The translations under genes were made by a program, and so were the position numbers. Source: Chitinophaga arvensicola (GTDB lineage Bacteria > Bacteroidota > Bacteroidia > Chitinophagales > Chitinophagaceae). From it: a stretch of 64,000 bases of DNA. The stretch is from the NCBI RefSeq assembly GCF_900110835.1, contig NZ_FOJG01000001.1:1871022-1935021 (forward strand), read 5' to 3'. Each line of letters begins with the position of its first letter. Position 1 is the stretch's first letter. Positions 1 through 8,962 of the stretch are shown piece after piece. The notes below the pieces were generated by a model. The model saw nothing but the letters and a program-made list of their open reading frames with translations. It had not been told where the DNA came from and searched no databases.

Positions 1-171
1 ACGACGTGGCAACATTTTGCCCTGATCGTTCAAAAATTTCTTCAAAAACTCCGCGTCTTTGTAATCTACGTACTTGATGCCCAACTTCTTGAAACGGCAG
101 TATTTCTTCTGACGTTTCTCGGTTTTTACGGCCGTTAAGTACTTGATTTCTTGTTTCGGTTTAACTGCCAT
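1..171 (-). CDS. rpsR: 30S ribosomal protein S18, 3' end cut by window edge
   Basis: Translating the minus strand from the ATG at 171 gives 57 residues beginning MAVKPKQEIKYLTAV, rich in Lys/Arg and containing the CRFKKLGIKYVDYKD stretch typical of S18, a small-subunit protein that binds 16S rRNA as a pair with S6. The reading frame runs off the left edge of the window, so the C-terminal third is missing. It lies 4 bp downstream of rpsF on the same strand, the usual S6-S18 operon arrangement; rplI may follow outside the window (inference). The identification rests on sequence pattern and gene order. Confidence 0.93.
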   Translation of the reverse strand, partial: MAVKPKQEIKYLTAVKTEKRQKKYCRFKKLGIKYVDYKDAEFLKKFLNDQGKMLPRR

Positions 172-175
172 AGTT

Positions 176-526
176 TTAAGCTTCAGTGGTTTTAGATTCA
201 GCATTTACGCCATGTCTTTTGCGACCGTTGTAAGTAACAGCGTGCTTATCCAGCGCAGTAATCATGTGACGTAATACATTTTCATCGCGATTCAGCTGGA
301 TTTTCAGCTTCTCATTGAGGTCGGATGGCGCATTGTACTCCAGAACAACATACATTCCTGTAGTTTTCTTCCGGATAGGATACGCCAGTGATCTTAATCC
401 CCAGGGATTTTCGTGCGTGATTTCTCCGCCGTTATCTTTAATGATATCAGCGAATTTCTTTTGGGCGGCTTTGTAGTCGTCCTCAGAAAGCACAGGGGTA
501 AAGATCACCATCAATTCGTAGTTCAT
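176..526 (-). CDS. rpsF: 30S ribosomal protein S6
   Basis: The product of 116 residues starts MNYELMVIFTPVLSEDDY and contains the NPWGLRSLAYPIRKKTTGMY segment characteristic of S6, which binds the central domain of 16S rRNA together with S18. Length is normal for the family, with a short charged C-terminal tail (residues about 100-116). It is the first gene of the rpsF-rpsR operon on the minus strand. A TATCTTTG element 43 bp upstream of the ATG matches the Bacteroidota -7 promoter box. No Shine-Dalgarno sequence is evident before the start, which is common in this phylum. Confidence 0.96.
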   Translation of the reverse strand: MNYELMVIFTPVLSEDDYKAAQKKFADIIKDNGGEITHENPWGLRSLAYPIRKKTTGMYVVLEYNAPSDLNEKLKIQLNRDENVLRHMITALDKHAVTYNGRKRHGVNAESKTTEA

Positions 527-568
527 AATTCCCTGTTTTAAATGGTTTAATAAAAAAAATTAGGACCG

Positions 569-576
569 CAAAGATA
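569..576 (-). promoter_or_regulatory. Putative -7 box of rpsF-rpsR promoter
   Basis: Read on the minus strand this is TATCTTTG, an exact match to the Bacteroidota -7 consensus TAnnTTTG, placed 43 bp before the rpsF ATG. No clear TTG (-33) element lies 17-23 bp further upstream, so the call rests on the -7 box and position only. Confidence 0.45.
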
Positions 577-704
577 CAGAACTATTCCTGATTTCCACAC
601 TGTATGGGCGGATTTCCTGAAATATCTTGCGTTTTAAAGGAATTAATGTATAACCATCTGATTACCACATCTATAATTGTTGCCAACACTTCCTGGTAAG
701 GCCT

Positions 705-732
705 AAAAAAGCCGCCCCGGGTCAGGGGCGGC
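705..732 (-). terminator. Rho-independent terminator of the 763-4047 gene
   Basis: Perfect 8-bp GC-rich inverted repeat (GCCGCCCC at 711-718 with GGGGCGGC at 725-732) with a 6-nt loop, followed on the minus strand by a run of six T (705-710). It begins 31 bp after the stop codon of the large secreted nuclease-like gene. Confidence 0.9.
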
Positions 733-762
733 GTCTCGTTTGCATGGTTTTATCAAAAAAGA

Positions 763-3700
763 TCAGTGGTTAACGAGAATCTTACTCACCTGCACCTGAC
801 TACCCGACTGTACCCTCAGGAAATATATACCCGACGGTAACTGATCAATATCTATTGTTCGGTAATTCCGGCCTTTCTGTAAAGTAGTTCTGCCCTGGTA
901 GCGTATACGCCCCTGCACATCCATCAACTCCACATTCGCGTCCCCACTCCGTGGCCAGTCCAGCCAATACTGCAACTGACGGCCAAATATACACCATAAA
1001 AGCTTTAACCAAAGATCTTTATCCGTCACAAATACCATCTTAACCGGGCTGTACCTCACACTGCCATCTAGCCCCATTATTTTCAGCCGGTAGGCCGAAA
1101 ATCCCAGCCACGGTTTTTCATCGTAAGAGAGGTAATCCGCCGGCAACACAGCACTGCCCCGGGCAGACAAGGTGTCTACCGGTTCGTAAGACTGGAAGTT
1201 CCTGGAACGCTCCACCACAAAGCTCCGGCTGTTAATCTCATAAGGCATATGCCAGCTTACCTGTACCTTGCTGCCATCCGGTCTTGCATCAAAGCTTTCC
1301 AGCGGCAGCGGATTCGCCAGAATGTGCAGGTTATACCGGCTTAATACCGGGTAGTGATCTGTGGTAGTGCTGCCATAACTGTTTACCAGCTTTTCCACCT
1401 GTGTCTGTATCCGCGCAGATGCCGGTAAATAGGCCACCCCGATCTCATCTGAACCAATCACATTATCGATCACAGATGGATAGCTGATCGTGGAACGCTG
1501 GCCTGATAGACTCAATGGCAGCGTTAACGGCCGGTAATGTACGCTGTCATTCATGAAGTCGATATAAGAAGTCGTGGTATCCGGCAACAGTTCCGTGGTA
1601 ATGGTTTTGGACAGATCGTCATTAAAATCTCCCAACATAATAATATTACTGTACGGATACTGCTTGTCCAGCGTATCTTTCAGCTCTTTCAATCCATCTT
1701 TGCGCCGGTTCCAGGAAGCAATTTTTTCCGGCTTCGTACCGGTATTGGCTTTGGCGTGCAGCAACACAAACTGGATACGCGCGGAATCATTGCCCAGCTT
1801 CGCGGTTGCCTCCATTCCATAAGGGAAACGGCCGGATGACCAGTTATAATAAGCTGTGCTGCTACCTCCCTGTCTTAATATACCGTAAGACCGGATCTGC
1901 CTGATGACGGCTGTTTTATAGACAAATGCCAGTTTCTGTGCCGACACATAATCTACGTCGGTTACGCTATCTGCGTAGGAGCCAAAGTCTGAGAGCACAT
2001 AGCTATAACCCGGTAGCTGGTTCACCACAGCCCGGAAACGGGCAGTATCCACTACTTCGGCCAATGCAAAAATGTCTGCATCCAGTTTTTTGAGTATGGT
2101 CGTTACATTCGCCTGCTGCAAACTGTCGTTCGCCGGGTTCTGCACCGGGCTGCCGAACCATTCTATATTCCAGTTCACCACTTTTAAGGACCGGAGAGAA
2201 GTGCCACTGAGTGCGATGCTACGGCCACTGAAGCCGCTGGCACTGAAGGTCAGGTTGCCGCTGTAAGACTGATCGGCTGCAGCCGGCACAAATTTTACAT
2301 ACACGTCCAATGGTCCGCTACTTAATGCAGTGGTTGAAAAAGTGATACTACTGCTATAGTTGCTGTTGTCTTGTGATACCTTGAAACCTGCGGGGGCACT
2401 GATTTTCAGATCTCCCGTAAAATCATTGGCCCAGAAATGCACACTTTGTGCGGTGGATGTTTGTCCTGCTTTAACATAGTCAAAATCCAATGCGGCAGGA
2501 TCGCTGCTCAGGCTGGGGGCGGGTGCGGCTGTGGTATCCGTGAGCCTGAAATCATCAATGGTCCAGCGGGAAGCCTGTACATCAGGCCCCGAAGTATACA
2601 CAAAGGCAATATATACGTTGGCCTGTTTCCATGCCGCCAGGTTGATATTGGAAGAGAGATTCCAGGCATCGCTGCCGGTTGCGGGAAAACGTCCATTCAG
2701 CGCTGTCCACGTGGCATTGCGGGGATCGCCGGTACCGCTGTAATTGGTAGAAACACGCAAACTGAGTGAAGGACCGGCAAAGGCAGTCCGGCTGCTGAAT
2801 TGCAACACTGGAAATTGCAAACCTGTCAGGTCGAATACCGGCGAAATCAGCCAGTCTTCATTCTCCACCGGGCCACCGGAATAGCCGTTGATCTGCACGC
2901 CATTCGTGTTTTGCTGGCCGAAGTTGGTACAGCCCCAAAGTTGGGCGCCGCTCACGCTATATTGTGTAAAACCGCCGCTTAGCTGATTACTGCCTACCGG
3001 CGTGCAGTCGTTGAAGTTATAGTTCAATTCCTGGTTACCCGTAGCGAAATGCCATTGTGTACTATCGGCAATACCTGCAAATACATTATCTGACAGGTCC
3101 CTGACGGCGCCGCTGTCCAGCGTGATATAGTATTGACGGTGAGGTTGCAGGACCAGCTGTAGCGTCAGCGTATTATTACTGATACGGACTTGGTTTCCTG
3201 TCACGGAAAAGCTGTCTGTAACACCGGTACTGCTGTTGTGCAGCCTGATATACCCGTTGCCTGCCTGTATATTTTCTGAGAAAATAATTTCGGGAGATGT
3301 GACAGGCGATATGGCTGTTGATGCGTTGGCCGGTGTCAGGAGTTGCACTAAAGGTGGAGTGGTATCCCGGCCGCTGCCGGCTGCGGTGATATTGTCGATC
3401 GCAAACCCTGGCCGGGAGCCGCCTCCGCTGATCTGCCGGTTTACCCACCGTAATTGTACCACTGGCTGATTGTTACAGGCGGGAGGCAATATAATAGCAG
3501 TATTTACAGGATGTTGCGGAATCGTAACGCCTGTGCCGGTTTGCTGGATCGTATCATTCTGATAAGCTGTTTCAACGATACTGGTAAAACTACCGGTATT
3601 GCCTACACGATATTGTAGTACAACTTCATTGATTCTTGTATTGGAAGTTCCATCGTAAGGATTCCTGATGGTCATGGCATCATAGCTGAATTGTATATTC

Positions 3701-4047
3701 TGTTGACCGCTGGTGTTTACAGAAAGTACCAGTGCATTGTCTGCGCTGCCACTGTTCAGAAAGCCCGGTTTCCCATTGTAATTATACACGCCATTTGCAG
3801 TGGAAGAGGCACTGCCATTGGCTGTCAGTGGCTTGTCTGCAGAAGGCGCTGCTGTATTGAAGTTGCCGGAAGGCGCTCCGCTCAGCAGCCATCCCTGCCA
3901 TCCTTCCGGATAGGTAACTGCTGTTGCAGGTAAAGCATCGAAGTGTTGTGAATAAGGCAAGGTTTGTGCCGCCGGATTCGTTTGTGCCCGTACGTTACTA
4001 CAAACAAAAAGCCCAATAAATAATAAAGAGAATAGAGGTTTTTCCAT
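763..4047 (-). CDS. T9SS-exported multidomain protein with endonuclease/exonuclease/phosphatase domain
   Basis: This 1094-residue protein starts with a signal peptide (about residues 1-22, ending VRAQ). It then shows a choice-of-anchor-J-like module (YSQHFDALPA), an SbsA-type Ig-like domain (about 230-340), a second anchor-J-like module (LNYNFNDCTP; DWLISPVFDL) and a further Ig-like stretch. A metal-dependent endonuclease/exonuclease/phosphatase domain follows (about 620-905): NWNIEWFG near 625, LGDFNDD near 803 and TDHYPV near 897 are the catalytic signatures of that family. The last ~80 residues form a T9SS type A sorting domain (VELMDVQGRI, LPSGIYFLRV, SKILVNH). It is therefore probably exported across the outer membrane and anchored or released as an extracellular nuclease or phosphodiesterase. 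The substrate cannot be read from sequence. It stands as a single gene with its own terminator. Confidence 0.85.
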   Translation of the reverse strand: MEKPLFSLLFIGLFVCSNVRAQTNPAAQTLPYSQHFDALPATAVTYPEGWQGWLLSGAPSGNFNTAAPSADKPLTANGSASSTANGVYNYNGKPGFLNSGSADNALVLSVNTSGQQNIQFSYDAMTIRNPYDGTSNTRINEVVLQYRVGNTGSFTSIVETAYQNDTIQQTGTGVTIPQHPVNTAIILPPACNNQPVVQLRWVNRQISGGGSRPGFAIDNITAAGSGRDTTPPLVQLLTPANASTAISPVTSPEIIFSENIQAGNGYIRLHNSSTGVTDSFSVTGNQVRISNNTLTLQLVLQPHRQYYITLDSGAVRDLSDNVFAGIADSTQWHFATGNQELNYNFNDCTPVGSNQLSGGFTQYSVSGAQLWGCTNFGQQNTNGVQINGYSGGPVENEDWLISPVFDLTGLQFPVLQFSSRTAFAGPSLSLRVSTNYSGTGDPRNATWTALNGRFPATGSDAWNLSSNINLAAWKQANVYIAFVYTSGPDVQASRWTIDDFRLTDTTAAPAPSLSSDPAALDFDYVKAGQTSTAQSVHFWANDFTGDLKISAPAGFKVSQDNSNYSSSITFSTTALSSGPLDVYVKFVPAAADQSYSGNLTFSASGFSGRSIALSGTSLRSLKVVNWNIEWFGSPVQNPANDSLQQANVTTILKKLDADIFALAEVVDTARFRAVVNQLPGYSYVLSDFGSYADSVTDVDYVSAQKLAFVYKTAVIRQIRSYGILRQGGSSTAYYNWSSGRFPYGMEATAKLGNDSARIQFVLLHAKANTGTKPEKIASWNRRKDGLKELKDTLDKQYPYSNIIMLGDFNDDLSKTITTELLPDTTTSYIDFMNDSVHYRPLTLPLSLSGQRSTISYPSVIDNVIGSDEIGVAYLPASARIQTQVEKLVNSYGSTTTDHYPVLSRYNLHILANPLPLESFDARPDGSKVQVSWHMPYEINSRSFVVERSRNFQSYEPVDTLSARGSAVLPADYLSYDEKPWLGFSAYRLKIMGLDGSVRYSPVKMVFVTDKDLWLKLLWCIFGRQLQYWLDWPRSGDANVELMDVQGRIRYQGRTTLQKGRNYRTIDIDQLPSGIYFLRVQSGSQVQVSKILVNH

Positions 4048-4283
4048 AGTATGTTTTTAAAATTGGGGGTTTCAGATTTCGGTATAATAAATCTACTGAA
4101 TAAACGGAGATACAGCGTCTTTTTAATATGACTATTTTGTTAATTTGAAAGTGTATTTCAAAAGGCCTTCTTCTTAGAATATCTGTTCTGCGGATAATTT
4201 TTAACGCTGACAATAAAAAAGGCGCGTATATTCACTTCCCACAGTGTTAATATTTTATATTTTCTTAATCTGTGCTTGTCATC

Positions 4284-4316
4284 TTGTCAGCTATAACCCT
4301 GCTGGCATACACTTTG
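4284..4316 (+). promoter_or_regulatory. Possible htpG promoter (imperfect -33/-7 pair)
   Basis: TTG at 4284-4286 precedes TACACTTTG (4308-4316) by 21 bp. The -7 element has one base more than TAnnTTTG between TA and TTTG, so this is a weak match. It is located about 30 bp before the htpG ATG. The rest of the 4048-4347 gap shows nothing else distinctive. Confidence 0.28.
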
Positions 4317-4347
4317 AAAAAGTTTACTAAAAAAAATCAGATAACCA

Positions 4348-6177
4348 ATGCAAAAAGGTGCCATACGTGTTCAAACGGAGAACATTTTCCCGATTATTAA
4401 AAAATTCCTGTATTCAGACCATGAAATTTTTATCCGCGAGCTGGTAAGTAATGCCGTGGATGCGACTCAGAAATTGAAAACGTTAGCCAGTGTAGGAGAG
4501 TTTAAAGGCGAGCTGGGCGACATTGCTATCGACGTTAGAGTAGACAAGGAAAAGAAAACCATCACGATTGCAGATCATGGTATAGGTATGACTGCAGAAG
4601 AGGTGGATAAATATATTAACCAGGTGGCGTTTTCAGGTGCGGAAGAATTCCTGAAAAAATATAAAGGCCAGGAAAACGGTACCAACATTATCGGACATTT
4701 TGGTCTTGGTTTTTATTCTTCCTTTATGGTCAGCAGCAAAGTGGAAATTTTTTCAAAATCATGGAAGGAAGAAGCACCGGCCGTTCGCTGGGAATGTGAT
4801 GGCAGCCCTGAATATGAACTGGAAGAAGTAACCAAAGCAGACAGAGGTACTGAAATCGTAATGCACATCAACGAGGAAAGCGAAGAATTCCTGGAAGATG
4901 GCCGTATCCGCAGCATCCTGGAAAAATTCTGTAAGTTCCTCCCGGTTCCAGTAACTTTTGAAGGCACACAGATTAATAACACCAATCCTGCCTGGACAAA
5001 GAAGCCAAGTGAACTGACTACGGAAGATTATCAGAATTTTTATAAGGAATTATATCCTTACGCAGAAGCGCCGTTGTTCTGGATTCACCTGAATGTAGAC
5101 TATCCTTTCAATCTCACCGGTATCCTGTATTTTCCAAAGATCAACAAGAGTTATGAGATGCAGAAAGATAAGATCAATCTGTACTCCAACCAGGTATACG
5201 TAACCGATGAGGTAAAAGATATCGTTCCGGAATTCCTGATGTTGCTGCATGGCGTGATCGATAGCCCGGATATCCCGCTGAACGTAAGTCGCAGCTACCT
5301 GCAGGGTGATCCGAATGTGAAGAAAATCAATGCGCATATCACTAAGAAAGTAGCGGATAAACTGGATGAAATATTCCGTAATGATCGTGCTTCTTTTGAA
5401 GATAAATGGGATTCTATCGGGCTGTTCGTGAAATACGGTATGATGACCGACGATAAGTTCCTGGAGAAAGCCAATAAATTCCTGTTACTGGAAGATGTGG
5501 AAGGTGGTAAATTCTACACCCAGGAAGAGTACCGCACAGAAGCTGCTGCCCTGCAAACCAATAAGGATGGCAAACTGGTGGTATTATATGCTACGAATCC
5601 GATACAGCAGGACAGCTACGTACAGGCTGCAAAGAACAAAGGATTCAAAGTGGTGAAGATGGAAACCATGGTGGATGCTGCGTTTATCAATAACATGGAA
5701 ATGAAATGGGACAACGTTTCCTTCACCCGTGTGGATGCTGATATCGCAGATAACCTGATTGATGTGGAAGAGAATACTACTACCGTATTATCGCAGGAGC
5801 AGGAAGGCACATTGAAGGAACTGTTTGGCGCGCAGGTGACCCAGCCCAATATCAAAGTAGATATGAAAGGACTCAGTGCAGAAGCACAGCCGGTAATTGT
5901 AACGCGTCCGGAGTTAATGCGTCGTATGAAAGATATGGCAGCTATGGGCGGCGGTGGAATGAACTGGTACGCGAATATGCCTGATGAAATAAATATGACC
6001 ATCAATGCCAATCATCCGGTGTATACACAAATTCTGAAAGAAGGAGATAACGCATTGCAACAGAAGCAGATAAAGAATCTGGCGGACTTAGCATTGTTGT
6101 CCCAGAATCTCTTGACTGGCGCGGATCTCACCGCATTTGTGAACAGAAGTGTTGAACTGATGGGAGAAAAGAAATAA
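4348..6177 (+). CDS. htpG: Chaperone protein HtpG (Hsp90)
   Basis: The 609-residue product is a cytosolic ATP-dependent Hsp90 chaperone. The N-terminal GHKL ATPase domain has the Asn motif ELVSNAVDA near residue 36, ADHGIGM near 80 and GHFGLGFYSSFMV near 118. The middle domain includes the conserved LNVSRSYLQGD stretch near residue 310. The C-terminal dimerisation part contains a Gly-rich segment (MGGGGMN). Length is close to the usual ~610-640. It starts at an ATG after an AT-rich leader and is followed by a strong terminator, so it is likely monocistronic. Confidence 0.97.
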   Translation: MQKGAIRVQTENIFPIIKKFLYSDHEIFIRELVSNAVDATQKLKTLASVGEFKGELGDIAIDVRVDKEKKTITIADHGIGMTAEEVDKYINQVAFSGAEEFLKKYKGQENGTNIIGHFGLGFYSSFMVSSKVEIFSKSWKEEAPAVRWECDGSPEYELEEVTKADRGTEIVMHINEESEEFLEDGRIRSILEKFCKFLPVPVTFEGTQINNTNPAWTKKPSELTTEDYQNFYKELYPYAEAPLFWIHLNVDYPFNLTGILYFPKINKSYEMQKDKINLYSNQVYVTDEVKDIVPEFLMLLHGVIDSPDIPLNVSRSYLQGDPNVKKINAHITKKVADKLDEIFRNDRASFEDKWDSIGLFVKYGMMTDDKFLEKANKFLLLEDVEGGKFYTQEEYRTEAAALQTNKDGKLVVLYATNPIQQDSYVQAAKNKGFKVVKMETMVDAAFINNMEMKWDNVSFTRVDADIADNLIDVEENTTTVLSQEQEGTLKELFGAQVTQPNIKVDMKGLSAEAQPVIVTRPELMRRMKDMAAMGGGGMNWYANMPDEINMTINANHPVYTQILKEGDNALQQKQIKNLADLALLSQNLLTGADLTAFVNRSVELMGEKK

Positions 6178-6288
6178 GTGACACTGCACAATAAAAAAAA
6201 GTTGGTATTTCTCCTTTTTAGTTTTTATTTGCAGCCGTTCCCGATGACCTGAAATAAAAATCTTTAGAGGAAAAATATTGTAAAACCT

Positions 6289-6317
6289 GTCCCCCGGCTG
6301 AATGCCGGGGGACTTTT
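6289..6317 (+). terminator. Rho-independent terminator of htpG
   Basis: Perfect 10-bp inverted repeat (6289-6298 with 6304-6313; GTCCCCCGGC and complement) with a 5-nt loop and a following TTTT. It ends only 16 bp before the ATG of the next gene, so that gene probably depends on a promoter overlapping this region or on read-through. Confidence 0.88.
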
Positions 6318-6333
6318 AGTTTGTAGTAGTTAT

Positions 6334-7140
6334 ATGAAAAAAAGAGCAATTAAAATTTTAAGCCATGTCTTCGTGTTGAGCGCGCTCGCACTTTTTTCCT
6401 GTTCAAAAACGGAAACCTCCTTACCGGTGGAAGTCAAGCCACCTGTAAAAGACACACCTGTAGTGGTGCCACCGCCGCCACCGAAAGATACCGTGAAGTC
6501 GCAGACACCGGGTATTACAGCTGTTAAGCTGGACAATCAGTCGGGCACCATCAAGAATTATCAGTTGTTTATTCCGGCGGATTATAACAACAAAAAGGAC
6601 ACTAAATGGCCGGTGGTGTTTTTTCTGCATGGAGTAGGGGAACGGGGTACAGACATCAACCAGGTAAAGAACGTAGGTATCATGAAAGTGGCCTCCGGCA
6701 AGCCTTTTTTGATTATCGCGCCGCAGTGTCCATCTGATGAATGGTGGAACCTGAAATCATTGGAGATACTGTATAAAGAAGTGATGGCCAAATACAACGT
6801 GGATGTAAACCGGGTATATCTTACCGGTCTGAGCATGGGTGGTTTTGGTGTATGGGACTGGAGCGCTGCCTATCCTGAAAAATTTGCCGCAACGATTCCC
6901 ATCTGTGGTGGCGGTAATGCCAGCTATGCTACCAAGCTGAAAGACATGCCTATCTGGGATTTCCATTGTGCAGACGATCCAACTGTAAATGTGAGCAATT
7001 CCCGTGATATGGTAAAAGCGTTAAAAGCAGTAGGCAGCAAAATTCTGTATACAGAGTACCCAACAGGCGGACACGATGCCTGGACGCGGACTTATGCAAA
7101 TGCGGAAGTATACACCTGGTTGTTACAGCAGCATAAATAA
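6334..7140 (+). CDS. Lipoprotein alpha/beta-hydrolase (esterase, PHB-depolymerase/COG4099-like)
   Basis: The 268-residue product has a lipoprotein signal with lipobox LFSC (Cys near 23), then a Pro-rich spacer (VVPPPPPKDT, about 45-55) and an alpha/beta-hydrolase domain. FFLHGVGERG gives the oxyanion-hole region. The catalytic triad can be placed at Ser167 in GLSMGGFG, Asp214 or Asp215 in CADDP, and His247 in GGHDAW. The arrangement matches predicted peptidase/esterases related to poly(3-hydroxybutyrate) depolymerases and feruloyl esterases. It is predicted to sit on the cell envelope; the substrate is not known. It lies between the htpG terminator and a convergent terminator shared with recJ. 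Confidence 0.82.
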   Translation: MKKRAIKILSHVFVLSALALFSCSKTETSLPVEVKPPVKDTPVVVPPPPPKDTVKSQTPGITAVKLDNQSGTIKNYQLFIPADYNNKKDTKWPVVFFLHGVGERGTDINQVKNVGIMKVASGKPFLIIAPQCPSDEWWNLKSLEILYKEVMAKYNVDVNRVYLTGLSMGGFGVWDWSAAYPEKFAATIPICGGGNASYATKLKDMPIWDFHCADDPTVNVSNSRDMVKALKAVGSKILYTEYPTGGHDAWTRTYANAEVYTWLLQQHK

Positions 7141-7146
7141 ACTTAT

Positions 7147-7185
7147 AAAAAGGCATATGTTTCCGTGGGAAGCATATGCCTTTTT
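7147..7185. terminator. Bidirectional terminator between esterase and recJ
   Basis: Perfect 13-bp inverted repeat (AAAAAGGCATATG at 7147-7159 with its complement at 7173-7185). It gives a U-run on either strand and lies between convergent genes. Confidence 0.88.
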
Positions 7186-7189
7186 AAAA

Positions 7190-8899
7190 TCAGTTATTGC
7201 CGGATCGGATATCAATTACTTTGAGTTGCAGGGAAGTTTGTCCGTTCCATTCGTTTTCATCCAGGGTAAACACCATATCGAACGGTTTTTTGCCAGCCAT
7301 TAACGGAAATTTTTCCGCCATGTAGAATCCGATTCCGGACATAGTGGGGCCATATCTTCCCTGTTTAACAGAGAATTTGATATGTTCATCTTTTACAATC
7401 TTTGAATAGCCGTTATCTACAAGATTTCTGGCCAGGAAAACCGGGCGCAGATTTTCAGGACCCAGTGGTTCAAATTGCCGGAGGATATTATAGAATGCGG
7501 GGTTGATATCAGAAAAATAAATTTCTGAATCGATTACTATTTCGGGTACCAGCTGATCCGGGTGGATTGTTCTGGCTACCACTTCCTCAAAGCGTTCCTG
7601 GAAGGCTTTGACATTCTCCGTTTTCAGGGTCATCCCTGCTGCGTAAAAATGACCTCCATAATTTTCCAGGAGATCCTTACACTGGTGAATGGCCTCGTAT
7701 ACGTTGAATCCCATTACAGAACGGGCAGATCCGGCTACCTTATCATTCGATTGGGTGAGAATAATAGTGGGACGGTAATAATATTTATCTATGAGCCGGG
7801 ATGCCACAATACCCACCACACCTTTGTGCCAGTGTGCCTGGTAAAGTACGGTAGATTTTCTGCTGGCGATATCCACGTCATTTTGCAGGAGAAGAATAGC
7901 TTCCTGTGTGATGGTGCTGTCAATTTCTTTTCTGTCGAAGTTGTCGGCATGCAGTACTGCAGCGATGGCAGCGGCTTTTTCCACGTCGTTTTCGATAAAA
8001 AGGTTCACTGCTTTCCTGGCGTCATCCATTCTGCCGGCGGCATTGACTCTCGGAGCAATCACAAATACGAGGTTGGCGATGGTGAGTTTTTCCTTCAGGG
8101 CGCTGAGAGTGATCAGTGCTTTGATACCGGGAAGTGGTTCTTCATTTACTTTGATGAGACCGTGGAAGGCCAGTATCCTGTTTTCGCCGGTCATCGGAAC
8201 AATATCTGCTGCAATGCTGGTGGCTACCAGGTCTAGGTATTTATTGGCCTCAGACTGTGGCAATCCTCTTTTTTGGGCGAAGGCACAGATCAGTTTATAG
8301 CCGATCCCGCATCCGCTGAGTTCTTTATAAGGATAGGGGCAGTCGTGTTGTTTAGGATTGAGTATGGCCACTGCCGGCGGTAATATGGCATCTGGTAAAT
8401 GGTGATCACAGATGATAAAGTCGATGCCCCATTCTTTGGCGGTGGTAATGTGTTCGATTGATTTAATGCCGCAGTCCAGTGCAATGATCAGGCTGAAGTC
8501 GTTATCCCGTGCATATTCAATGCCTTGCATGGAAATACCGTATCCTTCCCGGTAGCGGTGTGGGATATAGAATTCAATATTGGTATAAAGTTTCTGTAGA
8601 AAAGCATACACGGTTGCCACAGCGGTGGTGCCATCTACGTCATAATCTCCGTAAATCAGTATTTTTTCATGCTGGAAGAATGCCAGTTCAATCCTGGATA
8701 TGGCTTTATCCATATCCTTCATTTTCCAGGGATCGTGGAGATCTTCCAGCGTGGGGCGAAAAAATTGCCGGGCAGCCTCATAGTTGGTTACATTGCGTTG
8801 TACCAGTAACCGGCATAGCAAAGGGTGTATGCGTAATGATGACTGTAGTAACTGTTCCTGATTTGGTTGATATGCCTTTACTGTCCAGCGTTTTTGCAT
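7190..8899 (-). CDS. recJ: Single-stranded-DNA-specific exonuclease RecJ
   Basis: The 569-residue protein of the DHH family degrades single-stranded DNA 5' to 3' in recombination and repair. Visible motifs are GDYDVDG near residue 103, DHHLPD near 168 and the DHHA1 motif GGHFYAAGM near 408, with a C-terminal OB-like part. Length agrees with RecJ proteins. The ATG at 8899 gives the expected N-terminus. It follows the polyprenyl synthase gene on the same strand after 63 bp, so the two may share a transcript. The 3' end meets a bidirectional terminator. Confidence 0.95.
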   Translation of the reverse strand: MQKRWTVKAYQPNQEQLLQSSLRIHPLLCRLLVQRNVTNYEAARQFFRPTLEDLHDPWKMKDMDKAISRIELAFFQHEKILIYGDYDVDGTTAVATVYAFLQKLYTNIEFYIPHRYREGYGISMQGIEYARDNDFSLIIALDCGIKSIEHITTAKEWGIDFIICDHHLPDAILPPAVAILNPKQHDCPYPYKELSGCGIGYKLICAFAQKRGLPQSEANKYLDLVATSIAADIVPMTGENRILAFHGLIKVNEEPLPGIKALITLSALKEKLTIANLVFVIAPRVNAAGRMDDARKAVNLFIENDVEKAAAIAAVLHADNFDRKEIDSTITQEAILLLQNDVDIASRKSTVLYQAHWHKGVVGIVASRLIDKYYYRPTIILTQSNDKVAGSARSVMGFNVYEAIHQCKDLLENYGGHFYAAGMTLKTENVKAFQERFEEVVARTIHPDQLVPEIVIDSEIYFSDINPAFYNILRQFEPLGPENLRPVFLARNLVDNGYSKIVKDEHIKFSVKQGRYGPTMSGIGFYMAEKFPLMAGKKPFDMVFTLDENEWNGQTSLQLKVIDIRSGNN

Positions 8900-8962
8900 T
8901 ATTATATTTTAAAGGCTTAAGCTTTTCGCTTCTTCCGCATATTACATTATTTTTTATTCTTA

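Noticed and set aside
7562..8300. Plus-strand open frames opposite recJ
   Set aside because: They overlap completely with recJ motifs on the other strand and look non-coding in composition.
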